DNA of 64,000 nucleotides, from the NCBI GenBank assembly GCA_964384255.1, contig CAYLKH010000003.1, positions 9,462 through 73,461 on the forward strand, given 5' to 3'. Position 1 is the stretch's first letter, and the number at the start of each line of letters is the position of its first letter. Below are positions 1 to 8,256 of this stretch, one piece after another. The position numbers and the translations under genes were made by a program. The notes under the pieces were generated by a model. That model was not told the DNA's origin and made no database searches. It saw nothing but the letters and a program-made list of their open reading frames with translations. This DNA is from SIG469 sp964384255. Its GTDB lineage: Bacteria > Bacillota > Clostridia > Oscillospirales > Oscillospiraceae.

Positions 1-356
1 AATTCAAACTCCACGTTGCAGGCTTTTTCCAGCAGCTCGAAGGCGAGAGAATTGGTAATGTCGTTGTTCAGCAGCAGATTGGTTTCGCTCTGGCCGGTCA
101 TGATGCCGGTGATCTTCCGGGTCTGCTCAAAAACGGGGTAAACGCTCATGTCTACCACGCCGGGTTCGACTTCTTCGGGTTCGGCATCTTCGGACGGAGC
201 TTCGTCTACAGGAGCTTCGGCTGTGTCTTCCGCCGGAGCAGATTCTGATACTGCCGGAGTTTCTTCTACTGCGGTTTCTTCTTTTCCGCAGCCGACGAGC
301 ATGGCAAACAACATTGCCAGCGCCAGCAGCAGAGCAAGCATTTTTCTTGTTTTCAT
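1..356 (-). CDS. ABC-type solute-binding lipoprotein, N-terminal part (cut by window edge)
   Basis: Only the first 118 or so codons are inside the window; the frame is open to base 1. The start at 356 gives a lipoprotein signal peptide (M-K-T-R-K, hydrophobic core, lipobox L-V-G-C with Cys23), then an acidic Glu/Ala/Pro linker of about 40 residues and the start of a mature domain. Signal, linker and early mature segment resemble the three full-length family-1-like solute-binding lipoproteins further along (11687, 28090, 31410), so it is most likely a paralogue that binds a sugar, peptide or other solute at the outer face of the membrane. The gene is divergent from the SnoaL cassette that starts at 616. 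Substrate unknown. Confidence 0.8.
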   Translation of the reverse strand, partial: MKTRKMLALLLALAMLFAMLVGCGKEETAVEETPAVSESAPAEDTAEAPVDEAPSEDAEPEEVEPGVVDMSVYPVFEQTRKITGIMTGQSETNLLLNNDITNSLAFELLEKACNVEFE

Positions 357-500
357 CGTTTTGTTCCTTTCTCAAATTTTCCATTTATTTTCAACCATAA
401 ACATTATAACATAAGCTTCGCAAAACGCAAACACTTTTCACTGGTACGACACAAAGTTATAACAGACAAATCAAATTTAAACGGCCCGTCGTTCGAAATA

Positions 501-517
501 TATAACCTCGGGTTATA
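501..517. promoter_or_regulatory. Palindrome upstream of SnoaL cassette 1, possible operator
   Basis: Seven-base arms TATAACC and GGTTATA separated by TCG, in the AT-rich divergent region between the lipoprotein gene (minus) and the SnoaL cassette (plus). Symmetry and position suggest a binding site for a dimeric regulator; no regulator can be assigned. Confidence 0.35.
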
Positions 518-536
518 CTTAATAACAAATCTGCAT

Positions 537-565
537 TTCCACAATTATTAAACTGAGTTTATAAT
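537..565 (+). promoter_or_regulatory. Probable sigma-A promoter of SnoaL cassette 1
   Basis: A perfect -10 TATAAT at 560-565 lies about 50 bases before the start of the first cassette gene. The best -35 at 17-base spacing (TTCCAC, 537-542) is weak, which fits an activator-dependent promoter. Confidence 0.45.
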
Positions 566-615
566 AGTAACATGAGCAATATTCACAAAAATATTCCGAA
601 AGGAGCGAGCGTGTT

Positions 616-1332
616 TTGACTACATTGCAGCTCACGGAACGGTTTGAAGACCACCGTGAAATCAAAAACATTATGGGTAAATACGTATCCTCCCTCCTTC
701 TCAACTGGGAGGGCAAGGTTTACGACAGCTTCTGGAGCAAGGCAGAGGACGTTTGCCTGGGCTTCAACAACGGCTACTACAAAGGCGCCGAAGCTGTTAA
801 GGGCTATTATGAGGCCGTTGCCGCAGCAACAGCCGTTAAAGGCAAGGTTTTGCAGAAGATCTTCCCTGACGAGCTGGGCAAGCTGACCGACGAAGAGCTT
901 TATGGCGTTGGCCCCTTCGAGGCCAAGCCTCTTACCTCTCCTTACATCGTCGTTGCTGACGACCGTAAGACTGCAAAGGCCATCTGGATGAGCGCCGGTT
1001 ATAACATCGATGTCGAAACCTGCGGCCCCGTCGGCCACTGGTGCTGGGGTACCTTTGCTGCTGACTTCGTTATGGAAGACGACCAGTGGAAGATATGGCA
1101 TCTGCTGTATACTCTGGATGTAAACAACATCGGCGGTCAGGACTGGGCAGCCGATCCCGTTCCCTATGAGGAACTGCCCGAGTTTGCCGAGATAGCAAAC
1201 ATCGTTATCCCCGAACCCAACGTAAAGCAGGAAGTCCGCAGGCTCTACAGCCCCGACCGTCCCTTCACCAAACTGCCCCCGGTGCCTGTTGCTTACGCCA
1301 CCTTTGCTGAAACCTTCAGCTACGGAATATAG
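616..1332 (+). CDS. SnoaL/NTF2-like protein A1
   Basis: 238 aa, no signal peptide, so cytoplasmic. SnoaL/NTF2-like marks: an N-terminal helix with I-x-N-I-M-G (about residues 17-22), then C-L-G-F-N-N-G-Y-Y-x-G, a hairpin around K-T-A-K-A-I-W (about 117-123), and a late strand D-x-W-K-I-W-H (about 156-162). Members of this fold are dehydratases, isomerases and cyclases; the reaction here is unknown. The start is TTG at 616, behind an AAAGGAG site; no in-frame ATG fits better. It is the first gene of cassette 1 (A1-B1-C1) and clearly paralogous to the protein at 17921, sharing the C-terminal E-T-F-S-Y-G-I. It is longer than a bare SnoaL domain by a roughly 65-residue Pro-rich tail. Confidence 0.85.
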   Translation: MTTLQLTERFEDHREIKNIMGKYVSSLLLNWEGKVYDSFWSKAEDVCLGFNNGYYKGAEAVKGYYEAVAAATAVKGKVLQKIFPDELGKLTDEELYGVGPFEAKPLTSPYIVVADDRKTAKAIWMSAGYNIDVETCGPVGHWCWGTFAADFVMEDDQWKIWHLLYTLDVNNIGGQDWAADPVPYEELPEFAEIANIVIPEPNVKQEVRRLYSPDRPFTKLPPVPVAYATFAETFSYGI

Positions 1333-1347
1333 GAAGGAGGCCGAATA

Positions 1348-2178
1348 ATGAAAGAATTTAAGCGTTCCGCTCAGTATTTCGAGGCCTTTGAGCCTGTAAA
1401 ATACAAAATGCCCGTCGGTCTTAGCGACGACGAAATGATCCGTCACGTTTGGGACATCGAAAACGTTCGTAACCTGATGAATCTGCGCAGCTATTATCAT
1501 GCCAACGATATGCGCGCAGAAGAAATGGCTGACCTGTGGGTAGCCAAGGACGAAAACAGGATGTGCGCATCCTACGGCACCAACTGGGGCTACTACTTTG
1601 GCTATGACGAAGTCAAAAAATGGTATGTCGACCAGCACGCCGCCAAGCGCGCTCAGCAGCTTGAATGGGCCTGCAAGAACAATCCCGAGCTGGAAAACAA
1701 GCCTGAAAACCTGGGCTATGGCTGTATGCAGATGCTACCTTATTCCACCTCCCTTATCCGCATCGCCGACGATGGCAAAACTGCCAAGGGCTTCTGGTAC
1801 GTTATCGGCCAGCAGACCAACTATGAAGAAGACGGCTCCGGCCGTTCCATGTGGATGAATGGCCGTGTTGCCTGCGACTTCGTTAAAGAAGGCGGCGACG
1901 ATGACCTTTGCGGCGGATGGAAGATATGCCATTATTTCGACTGCAACGACCAGAGCTATCGCGCAGGCGAAGGCTACAGCTTCCCCACCTATCCCGAACC
2001 CGGCCAGGATCCTATGGAGGTCGAATTCGGCGAACCCACCATCAAGATGATAACTCACGACGGCGCTTTCAACTATGCCGACGATTATCCTCCCATGCCC
2101 GAGCCTTACGCAACCATGACTCCCGAACTGAGCTATGGTCCGGCCGGACACCCCAAGTTCCAAGGAGGTAAGAAATAA
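1348..2178 (+). CDS. SnoaL/NTF2-like protein B1
   Basis: 276 aa, cytoplasmic. Begins after AAGGAGG 15 bases downstream of A1. Conserved features match its paralogue at 18671: V-R-N-L-M-N-L-R-S-Y-Y-H (about 39-50), a Y-Y-F-G-Y-D-E-V-K-K-W-Y segment, A-D-D-G-K-T-A-K-G-F-W, and W-K-I-C-H near residue 190. The extra Pro-rich C-terminal region ends in P-E-P-Y-A-T-M-T-P-E-L-S-Y-G, a motif also seen at the ends of A and C. Its stop codon overlaps the start of C1 by one base, so B and C are translationally coupled and probably made in fixed ratio. It lacks the Gly/Pro tract found in its paralogue B2. The reaction is unknown; a dehydratase or isomerase in a heteromeric complex is my inference. Confidence 0.85.
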   Translation: MKEFKRSAQYFEAFEPVKYKMPVGLSDDEMIRHVWDIENVRNLMNLRSYYHANDMRAEEMADLWVAKDENRMCASYGTNWGYYFGYDEVKKWYVDQHAAKRAQQLEWACKNNPELENKPENLGYGCMQMLPYSTSLIRIADDGKTAKGFWYVIGQQTNYEEDGSGRSMWMNGRVACDFVKEGGDDDLCGGWKICHYFDCNDQSYRAGEGYSFPTYPEPGQDPMEVEFGEPTIKMITHDGAFNYADDYPPMPEPYATMTPELSYGPAGHPKFQGGKK

Positions 2179-3113
2179 TGAACAGAAATCTTTCTCTCTC
2201 CGAACGCATTCATAACTGCGCCGCAACTCAGGAAGTTGAGTTCTGCCACGCTACCCATACATATTTCCATTCAAAAGCATGGTCTACCGAAGAATGGAGC
2301 CGCATCTGGTCCCACGGCAACCCCGATATGTCCAAGTTTGACACCGCCTCCTGGGCCCACGCTTTTGGCCGCATGAGAGGCTGGGATTCCGTTTGGCACG
2401 GCTCTGTCACCCTGTACGACGGCAAGGCTTTCAGCCGTTGGCTCAGCCTGTTTGACGAATTCCCCGAGGTCGGCGGTCTTGACCCCAGACCTCTGATGGA
2501 AGTTTCCATGCACACTCTGGCTACCGATATTATCGAAGTTGCCGACGACGGCCTCAGCGCCCGGGCAACCTTCCTTACTCCCGGCAACATCGGCGGCGGC
2601 ACCGGCGGCAATCGTCGTGTCAGCGGCCTGTGGGAACGTTATGGCGCCGACTTCGTATTCGAAGATGACCGCTGGCTGTTCCTCCATGAGCATGTTTGCC
2701 CCGATATCGGCGTTGGCTGCGACAGCGGCAACGTTGGCCACGACAACTATGTTCAGAAGCTGGCCGGTAAAAATTATCAAATCAACGGCCTTGGCGATGC
2801 TCCCGGCACTCCCGGCGGCGGTGGCCCCGGTGGTCCCGGCGGACCTGGTGGTCCCGGCGGTGGCGCACCCGGCGGTCCTGGCGGTCCTGGCGGCGGCGCT
2901 CCCGGTGGCGGCGGTCCTGGTGGCCCCGGCGGTGGACCTGGCGGTCCTGGCGGCGGCGCACCTGGCGGCGGATACAACTTCTCCCCCGATTGCGAGGATC
3001 CCGGCCCGCTGCACAGCAACTGGTCCTGCACTCAGGTGGTTCAGAACACTGTCCCCTGGCCAGAACCCTACAAGACTCTGGACAACGACAACTCTTATAC
3101 CAAGAGCTGGTAA
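2178..3113 (+). CDS. SnoaL/NTF2-like protein C1 with Gly-Gly-Pro tract
   Basis: 311 aa. Residues 1-205 form a divergent SnoaL-like domain (H-A-F-G-R-M-R-G-W-D, A-D-D-G-L-S-A-R-A-T-F, W-x-F-L-H-E-H-V-C-P). Residues about 210-267 are almost entirely Gly and Pro in G-G-P units, followed by a C-terminal segment with P-W-P-E-P-Y-K-T-L-D-N-D-N-S-Y. The paralogue C2 (19527) aligns on both sides of the tract but lacks it, so the tract is an insertion between the domain and the tail. Codons within it vary (GGC/GGT/GGA, CCC/CCT), so it is not a freshly slipped repeat. Start codon overlaps the stop of B1. Cytoplasmic by absence of a signal peptide. Function unknown. Confidence 0.85.
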   Translation: MNRNLSLSERIHNCAATQEVEFCHATHTYFHSKAWSTEEWSRIWSHGNPDMSKFDTASWAHAFGRMRGWDSVWHGSVTLYDGKAFSRWLSLFDEFPEVGGLDPRPLMEVSMHTLATDIIEVADDGLSARATFLTPGNIGGGTGGNRRVSGLWERYGADFVFEDDRWLFLHEHVCPDIGVGCDSGNVGHDNYVQKLAGKNYQINGLGDAPGTPGGGGPGGPGGPGGPGGGAPGGPGGPGGGAPGGGGPGGPGGGPGGPGGGAPGGGYNFSPDCEDPGPLHSNWSCTQVVQNTVPWPEPYKTLDNDNSYTKSW

Positions 3114-3126
3114 CGTCATACAAAAC

Positions 3127-3163
3127 GGCGGCAGAAGCAAAACGCTTCTGCCGCCTGGTTTTT
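3127..3163 (+). terminator. Rho-independent terminator of SnoaL cassette 1
   Basis: Twelve-base-pair GC-rich stem (3127-3138 with 3144-3155), AAAAC loop, then TGGTTTTT. Confidence 0.9.
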
Positions 3164-3200
3164 GTCCGATCTAAAGCATCGGCCACATGATTATAAACTG

Positions 3201-3240
3201 ACCCCCGTAAAAGTCGAAGGACCTTTACGGGGGTTTTTAA
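3201..3240 (+). terminator. Second terminator hairpin between converging genes
   Basis: Stem CCCCCGTAAA / TTTACGGGGG followed by TTTTT on the plus strand. It stands between the convergent SnoaL cassette and the NhaC gene; on the minus strand only a weak T-stretch follows. Confidence 0.75.
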
Positions 3241-3246
3241 AACTGT

Positions 3247-4860
3247 TTATGCCTTTTCGGCGGTGAGCTTTTTGAGAACAAAGAGGACCGCGAACATCAC
3301 AACGATGGACAAAGGCAGGCATATCCATGCGCTCTGGATAAAGCCGGTGAAGATGAAGCACACAAAGCTGACGGCGGCCACGGTGATGGCATAGGGCAGC
3401 TGGGTGGAAACATGGTTCAGGTGGTCGCACTGTGCGCCAGCGGAAGCCATGATGGTGGTGTCGGAAATGGGGGAGCAGTGGTCGCCGCAGACGGCACCGG
3501 CCAGACAGGCGGAAACGCCGATAATAAGCAGCTCGGAGGTTGCGGGGAACACGTTGACCACGATGGGGATAAGGATGCCGAAGGTACCCCAGGAGGTGCC
3601 GGTGGCGAAGGACAGCAGGCAGGCCACGATGAAGATGATGGCGGGCAGGAAGTTATACAGGCTGGAGGCTGCGCCTTCCATCAGACCGGCAACATATTCG
3701 GCAGCGCCCAGCATACCGGTCATGTTCTTCAGGCAGATAGCGAAGGTCAGGATAAGCAGGGCGGGAACCATGGCCACAAAGCCTTTGGAGATGCATTCGC
3801 AGGCTTCTTTGAAGGTGATGACTCTCCGGGCGATAAGGTAAATGAAGGTGATGACCAGAGCAACGATAGAGCCAAGGGGCAGACCCAGAGAAGCGTCGGT
3901 GTTGGCAAAAGCGTCGATAAAGGTTTCGCCGTCCCAGTAGCCGCCGACATAGATCATGCCGATAACGCAGCTGATAATAAGAACGATGATGGGAAGCACC
4001 AGATCGATGAGCTTGCCCTTTTCGTTGAACTCCATGTCTTCGCCGCCGTTGAAGGTACCGGTGGTGAACAGGTCGCCATTTTCGGCATTCTTCTCGTGGA
4101 GCTTCATGGGACCGTATTCGAATTTCATAAGGGCGGTGCCGATGATGAATACGAAGGTCAGCATGGAATAGTAGTTGTAGGGGATAGCCTTAACAAAAAG
4201 CTCCAGTCCGGAGTAGACACCCTCGTCGACCATGCCGGAAACGGCAGCGGCCCAGGAGGAGATGGGAGCTATCATGCAAACGGGAGCGGCTGTTGCGTCG
4301 ATCAGGTAGGCAAGCTTTGCCCGGGAGATTTTGTGACCATCGGTCACAGGACGCATGACAGAGCCAACGGTAAGGCAGTTGAAATAGTCGTCAACAAAGA
4401 TAAGTACGCCCAGAGCGAAGGTGGCAAGACAGGCACCAACACGGGTCTTGATGTGCTTCTGAGCCCAGCGGCCGAAGGCGGCAGAACCACCGGCCTTGTT
4501 GACCAGAGCTACCAGGATGCCCAGCATGACCAGGAACATGAAGATACCTGCGTTCCAGGAGTCGGACATACCGGCGATAAAGCCGTCGATAACCATGGTG
4601 TTAAGGGTGTCGACCGGGTTGAAGTTGCCATAGAACAGGGCGCCGGCAAGAACACCGATAAACAGGGAGGAATAAACCTCCTTGGTGATCAGCGCCAGAA
4701 CAATGGCGATGATGGGCGGTACAAGAGACATGAAGGTTCCGACCATGGGGTTGCTGGATTCGGCTCCGTCGCCATCGGCGAAGGCAGTCACGCTCAGCAC
4801 ACAGGCAAGAACGACGATGATCGTCATGACCGCAAAGAGTTTTCTCTTTTTGTTATACAT
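3247..4860 (-). CDS. NhaC-family transporter, predicted lysine transporter (LysW-type)
   Basis: 537 aa polytopic membrane protein, about 12 hydrophobic segments, after an N-terminal stretch that looks like a cleavable signal peptide (ending A-F-A-D-G near residue 29). Family features of NhaC-type Na+/H+ antiporters include V-D-D-Y-F-N, the S-F-A-T-G-T-S-W-G-T-F segment and G-D-H-C-S-P-I-S-D-T-T near the C-terminus. Its leader carries a clear lysine riboswitch with a terminator (4884-5104), and NhaC-type proteins under this riboswitch have been predicted to import lysine (named LysW in that context, unrelated to the LysW carrier protein). So Na+- or H+-coupled lysine uptake, switched off by lysine, is more likely than sodium export. 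Confidence 0.88.
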   Translation of the reverse strand: MYNKKRKLFAVMTIIVVLACVLSVTAFADGDGAESSNPMVGTFMSLVPPIIAIVLALITKEVYSSLFIGVLAGALFYGNFNPVDTLNTMVIDGFIAGMSDSWNAGIFMFLVMLGILVALVNKAGGSAAFGRWAQKHIKTRVGACLATFALGVLIFVDDYFNCLTVGSVMRPVTDGHKISRAKLAYLIDATAAPVCMIAPISSWAAAVSGMVDEGVYSGLELFVKAIPYNYYSMLTFVFIIGTALMKFEYGPMKLHEKNAENGDLFTTGTFNGGEDMEFNEKGKLIDLVLPIIVLIISCVIGMIYVGGYWDGETFIDAFANTDASLGLPLGSIVALVITFIYLIARRVITFKEACECISKGFVAMVPALLILTFAICLKNMTGMLGAAEYVAGLMEGAASSLYNFLPAIIFIVACLLSFATGTSWGTFGILIPIVVNVFPATSELLIIGVSACLAGAVCGDHCSPISDTTIMASAGAQCDHLNHVSTQLPYAITVAAVSFVCFIFTGFIQSAWICLPLSIVVMFAVLFVLKKLTAEKA

Positions 4861-4883
4861 TCTAACCTCTCTTTTCCGGGTAC

Positions 4884-4922
4884 AAAAAAACGAGACTGCT
4901 TATGATGAACTGTAAGCGTCTC
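4884..4922 (-). terminator. Riboswitch-controlled terminator
   Basis: On the minus strand GAGACGCTTA pairs with TAAGCAGTCTC (one bulge) and is followed by a run of seven T. It lies between the lysine aptamer and the transporter start, the usual place for the expression platform. Confidence 0.85.
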
Positions 4923-4939
4923 TTCGAAGGAGGGGTGTG

Positions 4940-5104
4940 CCGGTTGAGATAGCGCTCCACAGTAAAGTGACAGTCCGGCATGTGTTCCACACCGGCCCAG
5001 CTCCGGTCATCAGGCTGACCTTCACTTCGGCGGCATTGCCTTTCGCGCTCCCGCGATGCCTGTCGCAAATGGGAGAGTTACTGATCGTTGCCGCGCCTCT
5101 ATCG
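4940..5104 (-). ncRNA. Lysine riboswitch (L-box)
   Basis: Read on the minus strand from 5104, the conserved L-box blocks appear in order: GATAGAGGCGCGG, CAGTAA, GCGAAAGGC, TGCCGCCGAAG, GAGCTGGGCCGG, CCGGACTGTC and CTGTGGAGCGCTATC. The first and last blocks (GATAG/CTATC) close helix P1. The downstream terminator (4884-4922) makes this a transcriptional OFF switch for the NhaC-type gene. Confidence 0.95.
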
Positions 5105-5284
5105 TTTTTTCGGACCTTATTTAGTTAAGCTAATATTAGCACCGCTTTAGCGCTTTGTCAACAAAAAGTTAGGCTGAGGCCTGTAACGAATCACACAGAG
5201 GCCGGGGAATGCCTGTGAGGTTATAAACATATCGCCGGATCCTGCGTTTCCCCCACACATCCCCGGATTCGACACAACTTCCTA

Positions 5285-5313
5285 TTTACAAAATATGGAA
5301 ACCATGCTATATT
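5285..5313 (+). promoter_or_regulatory. Sigma-A promoter of a small transcript
   Basis: TTTACA at 5285-5290, exactly 17 bases, then TATATT at 5308-5313. No open reading frame follows; a strong terminator ends about 95 bases downstream. Confidence 0.65.
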
Positions 5314-5319
5314 ATAGAT

Positions 5320-5409
5320 GCAGCTTATCCAATATCCGAGCAACCGATCTTTATCCCACAACCCATACTGGCCCGCCACCGGGAGCAAACCGGGGCGGGC
5401 AGCTTTTTT
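5320..5409 (+). ncRNA. Candidate small RNA (about 90 nt)
   Basis: A promoter with ideal spacing (5285-5313) and an intrinsic terminator (5371-5409) delimit a short transcript with no ribosome binding site or ORF. It runs antisense toward the 3' end of the LysR gene and stops at its stop codon. I recognise no RNA family: no SRP, 6S or riboswitch signature was seen. Confidence 0.5.
5371..5409 (+). terminator. Intrinsic terminator of the candidate small RNA
   Basis: GCCCGC stem extended by CCGG/CCGG, 7-base loop, closing GCGGGC, then AGCTTTTTT on the plus strand. Confidence 0.85.
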
Positions 5410-5413
5410 GAGG

Positions 5414-6280
5414 TCAGTCCAGGAAAGAGGAGCGGACAAAGTATAAAAAGTCCTTTTCCAGCTCGCTCAGGTCCCCAAGAGAACGGACGGATACGCCTAA
5501 CATTCTTGTGGCCTCGGGATAGAGGGGAAGCCTGCGCACGTTGCCTTCGTTGGCGCTGAGAGCGTAATAGGACAGCATACTTGCCCCAAGTCCGCTGGAA
5601 ACCATACGCAAAACGGTGCTTTCGTCGGCGGTGGCGGCAATAACGTTTACGTTTACGCTGTTTTTGTCCAAAACCTCGAGAATGTCTGTGTCCTTTCCCA
5701 GGGTGGGCATGATGAAGGGGAACTTTTCGTAATCCCTGACCCTGAAAAACCTGCCGGGATAATCAACGTCCGGGGGCAGGACGGCGAAAAAATCGTCGGC
5801 CCGCAGATGAATAAATTCGTAGTGATATTTTGGATGAGGGCTGGCGAGGATCATGTTGTATTCCCCACGGGCCAGCTGCTGGTAAAGCTCGTCCCGGCCG
5901 TCTTCGGTTAGCAGAATGTCAACGTCGGTGCAAAGCTGCTGGTACTCGCTTACTATTTTGTTCAGCCACAGTCGGGCAACGGCAGGATATGCGCCGATCC
6001 GCAAAACCTTTTTGGTCGACAGAGTAAGCTTCTGGGCTTCGTCGAGCATCTGGGACTCGGCCTTGACATAATTTTGCATATAGGGCAGCAACAGCTGACC
6101 TTCTCTGGTCAGGCGAACCCCAAAACGCCCACGGTCAAGGACCTTGAGGCCCAGCTCTGATTCCACCGAATCCATCATGTGCGCAAGACCCGATGGAGTG
6201 TATCCCAGACTGTTGGCTGCCTTGAGCATACTTCCGGTTTCCAAAACTGTCAGTAAGGTCTGGATCTTTTTGCTGTCCAT
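5414..6280 (-). CDS. LysR-family transcriptional regulator
   Basis: 288 aa. N-terminal winged helix-turn-helix (about residues 1-60: L-E-T-G-S-M-L-K-A-A-N-S-L-G-Y-T-P-S-G-L, then L-G-L-K-V-L-D-R) followed by a periplasmic-binding-protein-like effector domain. The helix-turn-helix is slightly unusual (S-G-L-A-H-M-M in place of the common S-A-V-S-x-x-I). Start chosen at 6280 (M-D-S-K-K) because the LysR domain begins there; the frame stays open much further upstream but that part overlaps the vanW gene antisense. Divergent from the VanW gene across 168 bp, so it may autoregulate and control that gene. Effector unknown. Confidence 0.9.
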   Translation of the reverse strand: MDSKKIQTLLTVLETGSMLKAANSLGYTPSGLAHMMDSVESELGLKVLDRGRFGVRLTREGQLLLPYMQNYVKAESQMLDEAQKLTLSTKKVLRIGAYPAVARLWLNKIVSEYQQLCTDVDILLTEDGRDELYQQLARGEYNMILASPHPKYHYEFIHLRADDFFAVLPPDVDYPGRFFRVRDYEKFPFIMPTLGKDTDILEVLDKNSVNVNVIAATADESTVLRMVSSGLGASMLSYYALSANEGNVRRLPLYPEATRMLGVSVRSLGDLSELEKDFLYFVRSSFLD

Positions 6281-6397
6281 GATATCCCTCCATATGTGTG
6301 AAATCAATTCATAATAAATTATATCAGAAAAAATGATATTTTGCAAGAGGACAATATCTCTGAAAGTGGTCCTATACATAATGTTACCGCTTTGTTC

Positions 6398-6426
6398 TTG
6401 AATTTGACATAAGCATTGACTATAAT
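6398..6426 (+). promoter_or_regulatory. Sigma-A promoter of the VanW gene
   Basis: TTGAAT at 6398-6403, 17-base spacer, TATAAT at 6421-6426, just before the vanW-like gene. Confidence 0.7.
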
Positions 6427-6448
6427 GCAGATAGCATGAAAAAGGCAG

Positions 6449-8218
6449 GTGATCGTCATTAAAAAGAAACGACGCACTAAACGCAAAAAGAAAAACAACA
6501 GGCTGCCGCTGTATATCAGCGCGGGTTTCCTTGTGGTGGCTGCCATTGCCGCTATCGCCGTATGGCTCCACGCCAGCAGCGCCGCCGGGGACGTATCCAA
6601 CTATCAATATATTTTCCCCAACGTATATGTTGCCGGGATAAATGTTGGCGGGCTTGATAAGGAGCAGGCTCTTGAAAGGGTCGAGCAGGGCGTATCCGAG
6701 AGCTATGGAGTCAACACCCTTATAGTCCGTCTGCCGGACAGAACACTGAGCTTTACTCCCCAGGAGGTCAAGTTTTCCATTGATGTTGGTCAGGCGGTGG
6801 ACAAAGCCTATGAATATGGCCGGGACGGGGATAAATACGATATGTACCGGGCTTACAACAACGCCCTGACCAATGACCACTACATAGATGTTGATGCCGA
6901 TGTATCTATCGACAGGGACGCCATTCGTTCCATAATTGACGAAGCTGCGGCAGACATAAGCTCCCAGCTGGTCCAATCGTCTTATGAAATAACTGACAGC
7001 TCGATCATTGTCCACGTGGGCAGCGCTCAGCGGGAGCTGGATGCTGACGCTCTTTACGAAACCGTATGCAGCGCCTTTTTGATGGGAGATTTTTCGACCA
7101 TCGAGTTCGATGTCAAAACCGTAAGCCCCGGCGGAGTCGACCTGGATGCCATTTACCTCGAGATAAACAGGGAAGCCGCCGACGCATATTATGACGAGGA
7201 TACCGGGGAGATCGTGAACGAGGTGATCGGCTGCACCTTTGACCTTCAATCTGAAAAGGAAATGCTGGCCATTGCCCCCGAAAACAGCGATTATATTATC
7301 CAGCTCCAGATAACTCAGCCGCAAATGACCGCTGAAATGCTGGGGGGCAAGCTCTTTGCCCACACCCTTGGCTCCTGCGACAGCGAAATGACCGGCTCAA
7401 ACTATAACCGCACCAACAATGTTACCCTGGCCTGCGAGGCTATTAACGGAACGATCCTTTATCCGGACGACATTTTTTCATTTAACAATATCGTCGGAGA
7501 GCGGACCGAAGCCAAGGGATATCTTGAAGCGGGAGTTTATGTCGGCGGTCAGACCCAGAACGAGCTGGGCGGCGGCGTTTGTCAGGTCGCGTCCGCTATC
7601 TACCTTTCTGCACTGAGAGCAAATCTTGAGATCGTTGAACGGGAACCCCATCAGTTTTTGGTGACCTATGTACCCATGGGCTGTGACGCGACAATTTATT
7701 GGGGATATTATGATTTCAAGTTTAAAAACAACACCGATTACCCGATCAAAATCAGCACATGGGTGGAAGGAAGCTATGTCCACTGCGTCCTTTATGGTAC
7801 CAACGAGACGGGCGAGTATGTTGAAATGACTTATAAGGTCCTGTCCACCACTCCTTATGAAGAGGAGATCGAGGAAGATCCGGACAAACCGGCGGATTAT
7901 TCGGCGGTCACCCAATCCCCTTACACCGGATATGAGGTCAAAAGCTATCGCAACCTTTATTCCGCGTCAGGCGAGCTCATTGAGACTACCTATGAGGCAT
8001 ACAGCAATTATCAGGTCCGCAACAAGATAACCGTGGTGGGCGCTCAGCCTGAACCTGAGCCTGAACCGGAACCCGAGCATTCGCCTGAACCGTCTGTAGA
8101 GCCGTCGGTGGAACCGTCTCCGGAACCGTCGTCAGAACCTGACTATGTTGAAGAAGCTCCGTCGGGATCCGGGGATGGAGAATCGACTACCGAAAGCGCC
8201 ATAACCATATATGGATAG
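6449..8218 (+). CDS. VanW family protein with peptidoglycan-binding-like domain
   Basis: 589 aa. Lys/Arg-rich cytoplasmic N-terminus, one transmembrane segment (about residues 20-42), then a YoaR-type peptidoglycan-binding-like region (about 55-300), a VanW domain (about 310-450: N-Y-N-R-T-N-N, D-D-I-F-S-F-N, E-L-G-G-G-V-C-Q-V-A-S-A-I-Y), and a G5-like strand region ending in a Pro/Glu/Ser-rich tail. VanW proteins are cell-envelope proteins of unknown enzymatic role, common in Clostridia. Start given as GTG 6449, but the AGGTGAT just inside it would also fit a downstream ATT start at 6458; the true start is uncertain by three codons. Divergent from the LysR gene. Confidence 0.9.
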   Translation: MIVIKKKRRTKRKKKNNRLPLYISAGFLVVAAIAAIAVWLHASSAAGDVSNYQYIFPNVYVAGINVGGLDKEQALERVEQGVSESYGVNTLIVRLPDRTLSFTPQEVKFSIDVGQAVDKAYEYGRDGDKYDMYRAYNNALTNDHYIDVDADVSIDRDAIRSIIDEAAADISSQLVQSSYEITDSSIIVHVGSAQRELDADALYETVCSAFLMGDFSTIEFDVKTVSPGGVDLDAIYLEINREAADAYYDEDTGEIVNEVIGCTFDLQSEKEMLAIAPENSDYIIQLQITQPQMTAEMLGGKLFAHTLGSCDSEMTGSNYNRTNNVTLACEAINGTILYPDDIFSFNNIVGERTEAKGYLEAGVYVGGQTQNELGGGVCQVASAIYLSALRANLEIVEREPHQFLVTYVPMGCDATIYWGYYDFKFKNNTDYPIKISTWVEGSYVHCVLYGTNETGEYVEMTYKVLSTTPYEEEIEEDPDKPADYSAVTQSPYTGYEVKSYRNLYSASGELIETTYEAYSNYQVRNKITVVGAQPEPEPEPEPEHSPEPSVEPSVEPSPEPSSEPDYVEEAPSGSGDGESTTESAITIYG

Positions 8219-8256
8219 TCCGAACAGACCATAAGAAGGACTATTTTGACACACTT

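Noticed and set aside
2796..2980. Collagen-like triple helix
   Set aside because: Units are Gly-Gly-Pro with frequent interruptions in cytoplasmic enzyme contexts; no exported collagen-like protein features. A disordered linker is a simpler reading.
2777..3031. Pro-Pro-Gly antisense frames across the Gly-Gly-Pro tracts
   Set aside because: They are mirror frames of the tracts; no start signals and no other evidence of coding.
3412..4905. Long open frames opposite real genes (also at 583-1638 minus, 11987-13552, 26136-27335, 28474-29847, 31398-32846)
   Set aside because: They lie exactly antisense to well-supported genes, have low-complexity Gly/Val-rich translations and no start signals; they result from the codon bias of the true genes.
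5131..5284. Second riboswitch upstream of the L-box region
   Set aside because: No conserved motif found; only a promoter and small-RNA unit follow.
6281..7363. LysR protein with a 360-residue N-terminal extension
   Set aside because: The upstream part is antisense to vanW; the LysR domain begins at the M at 6280.
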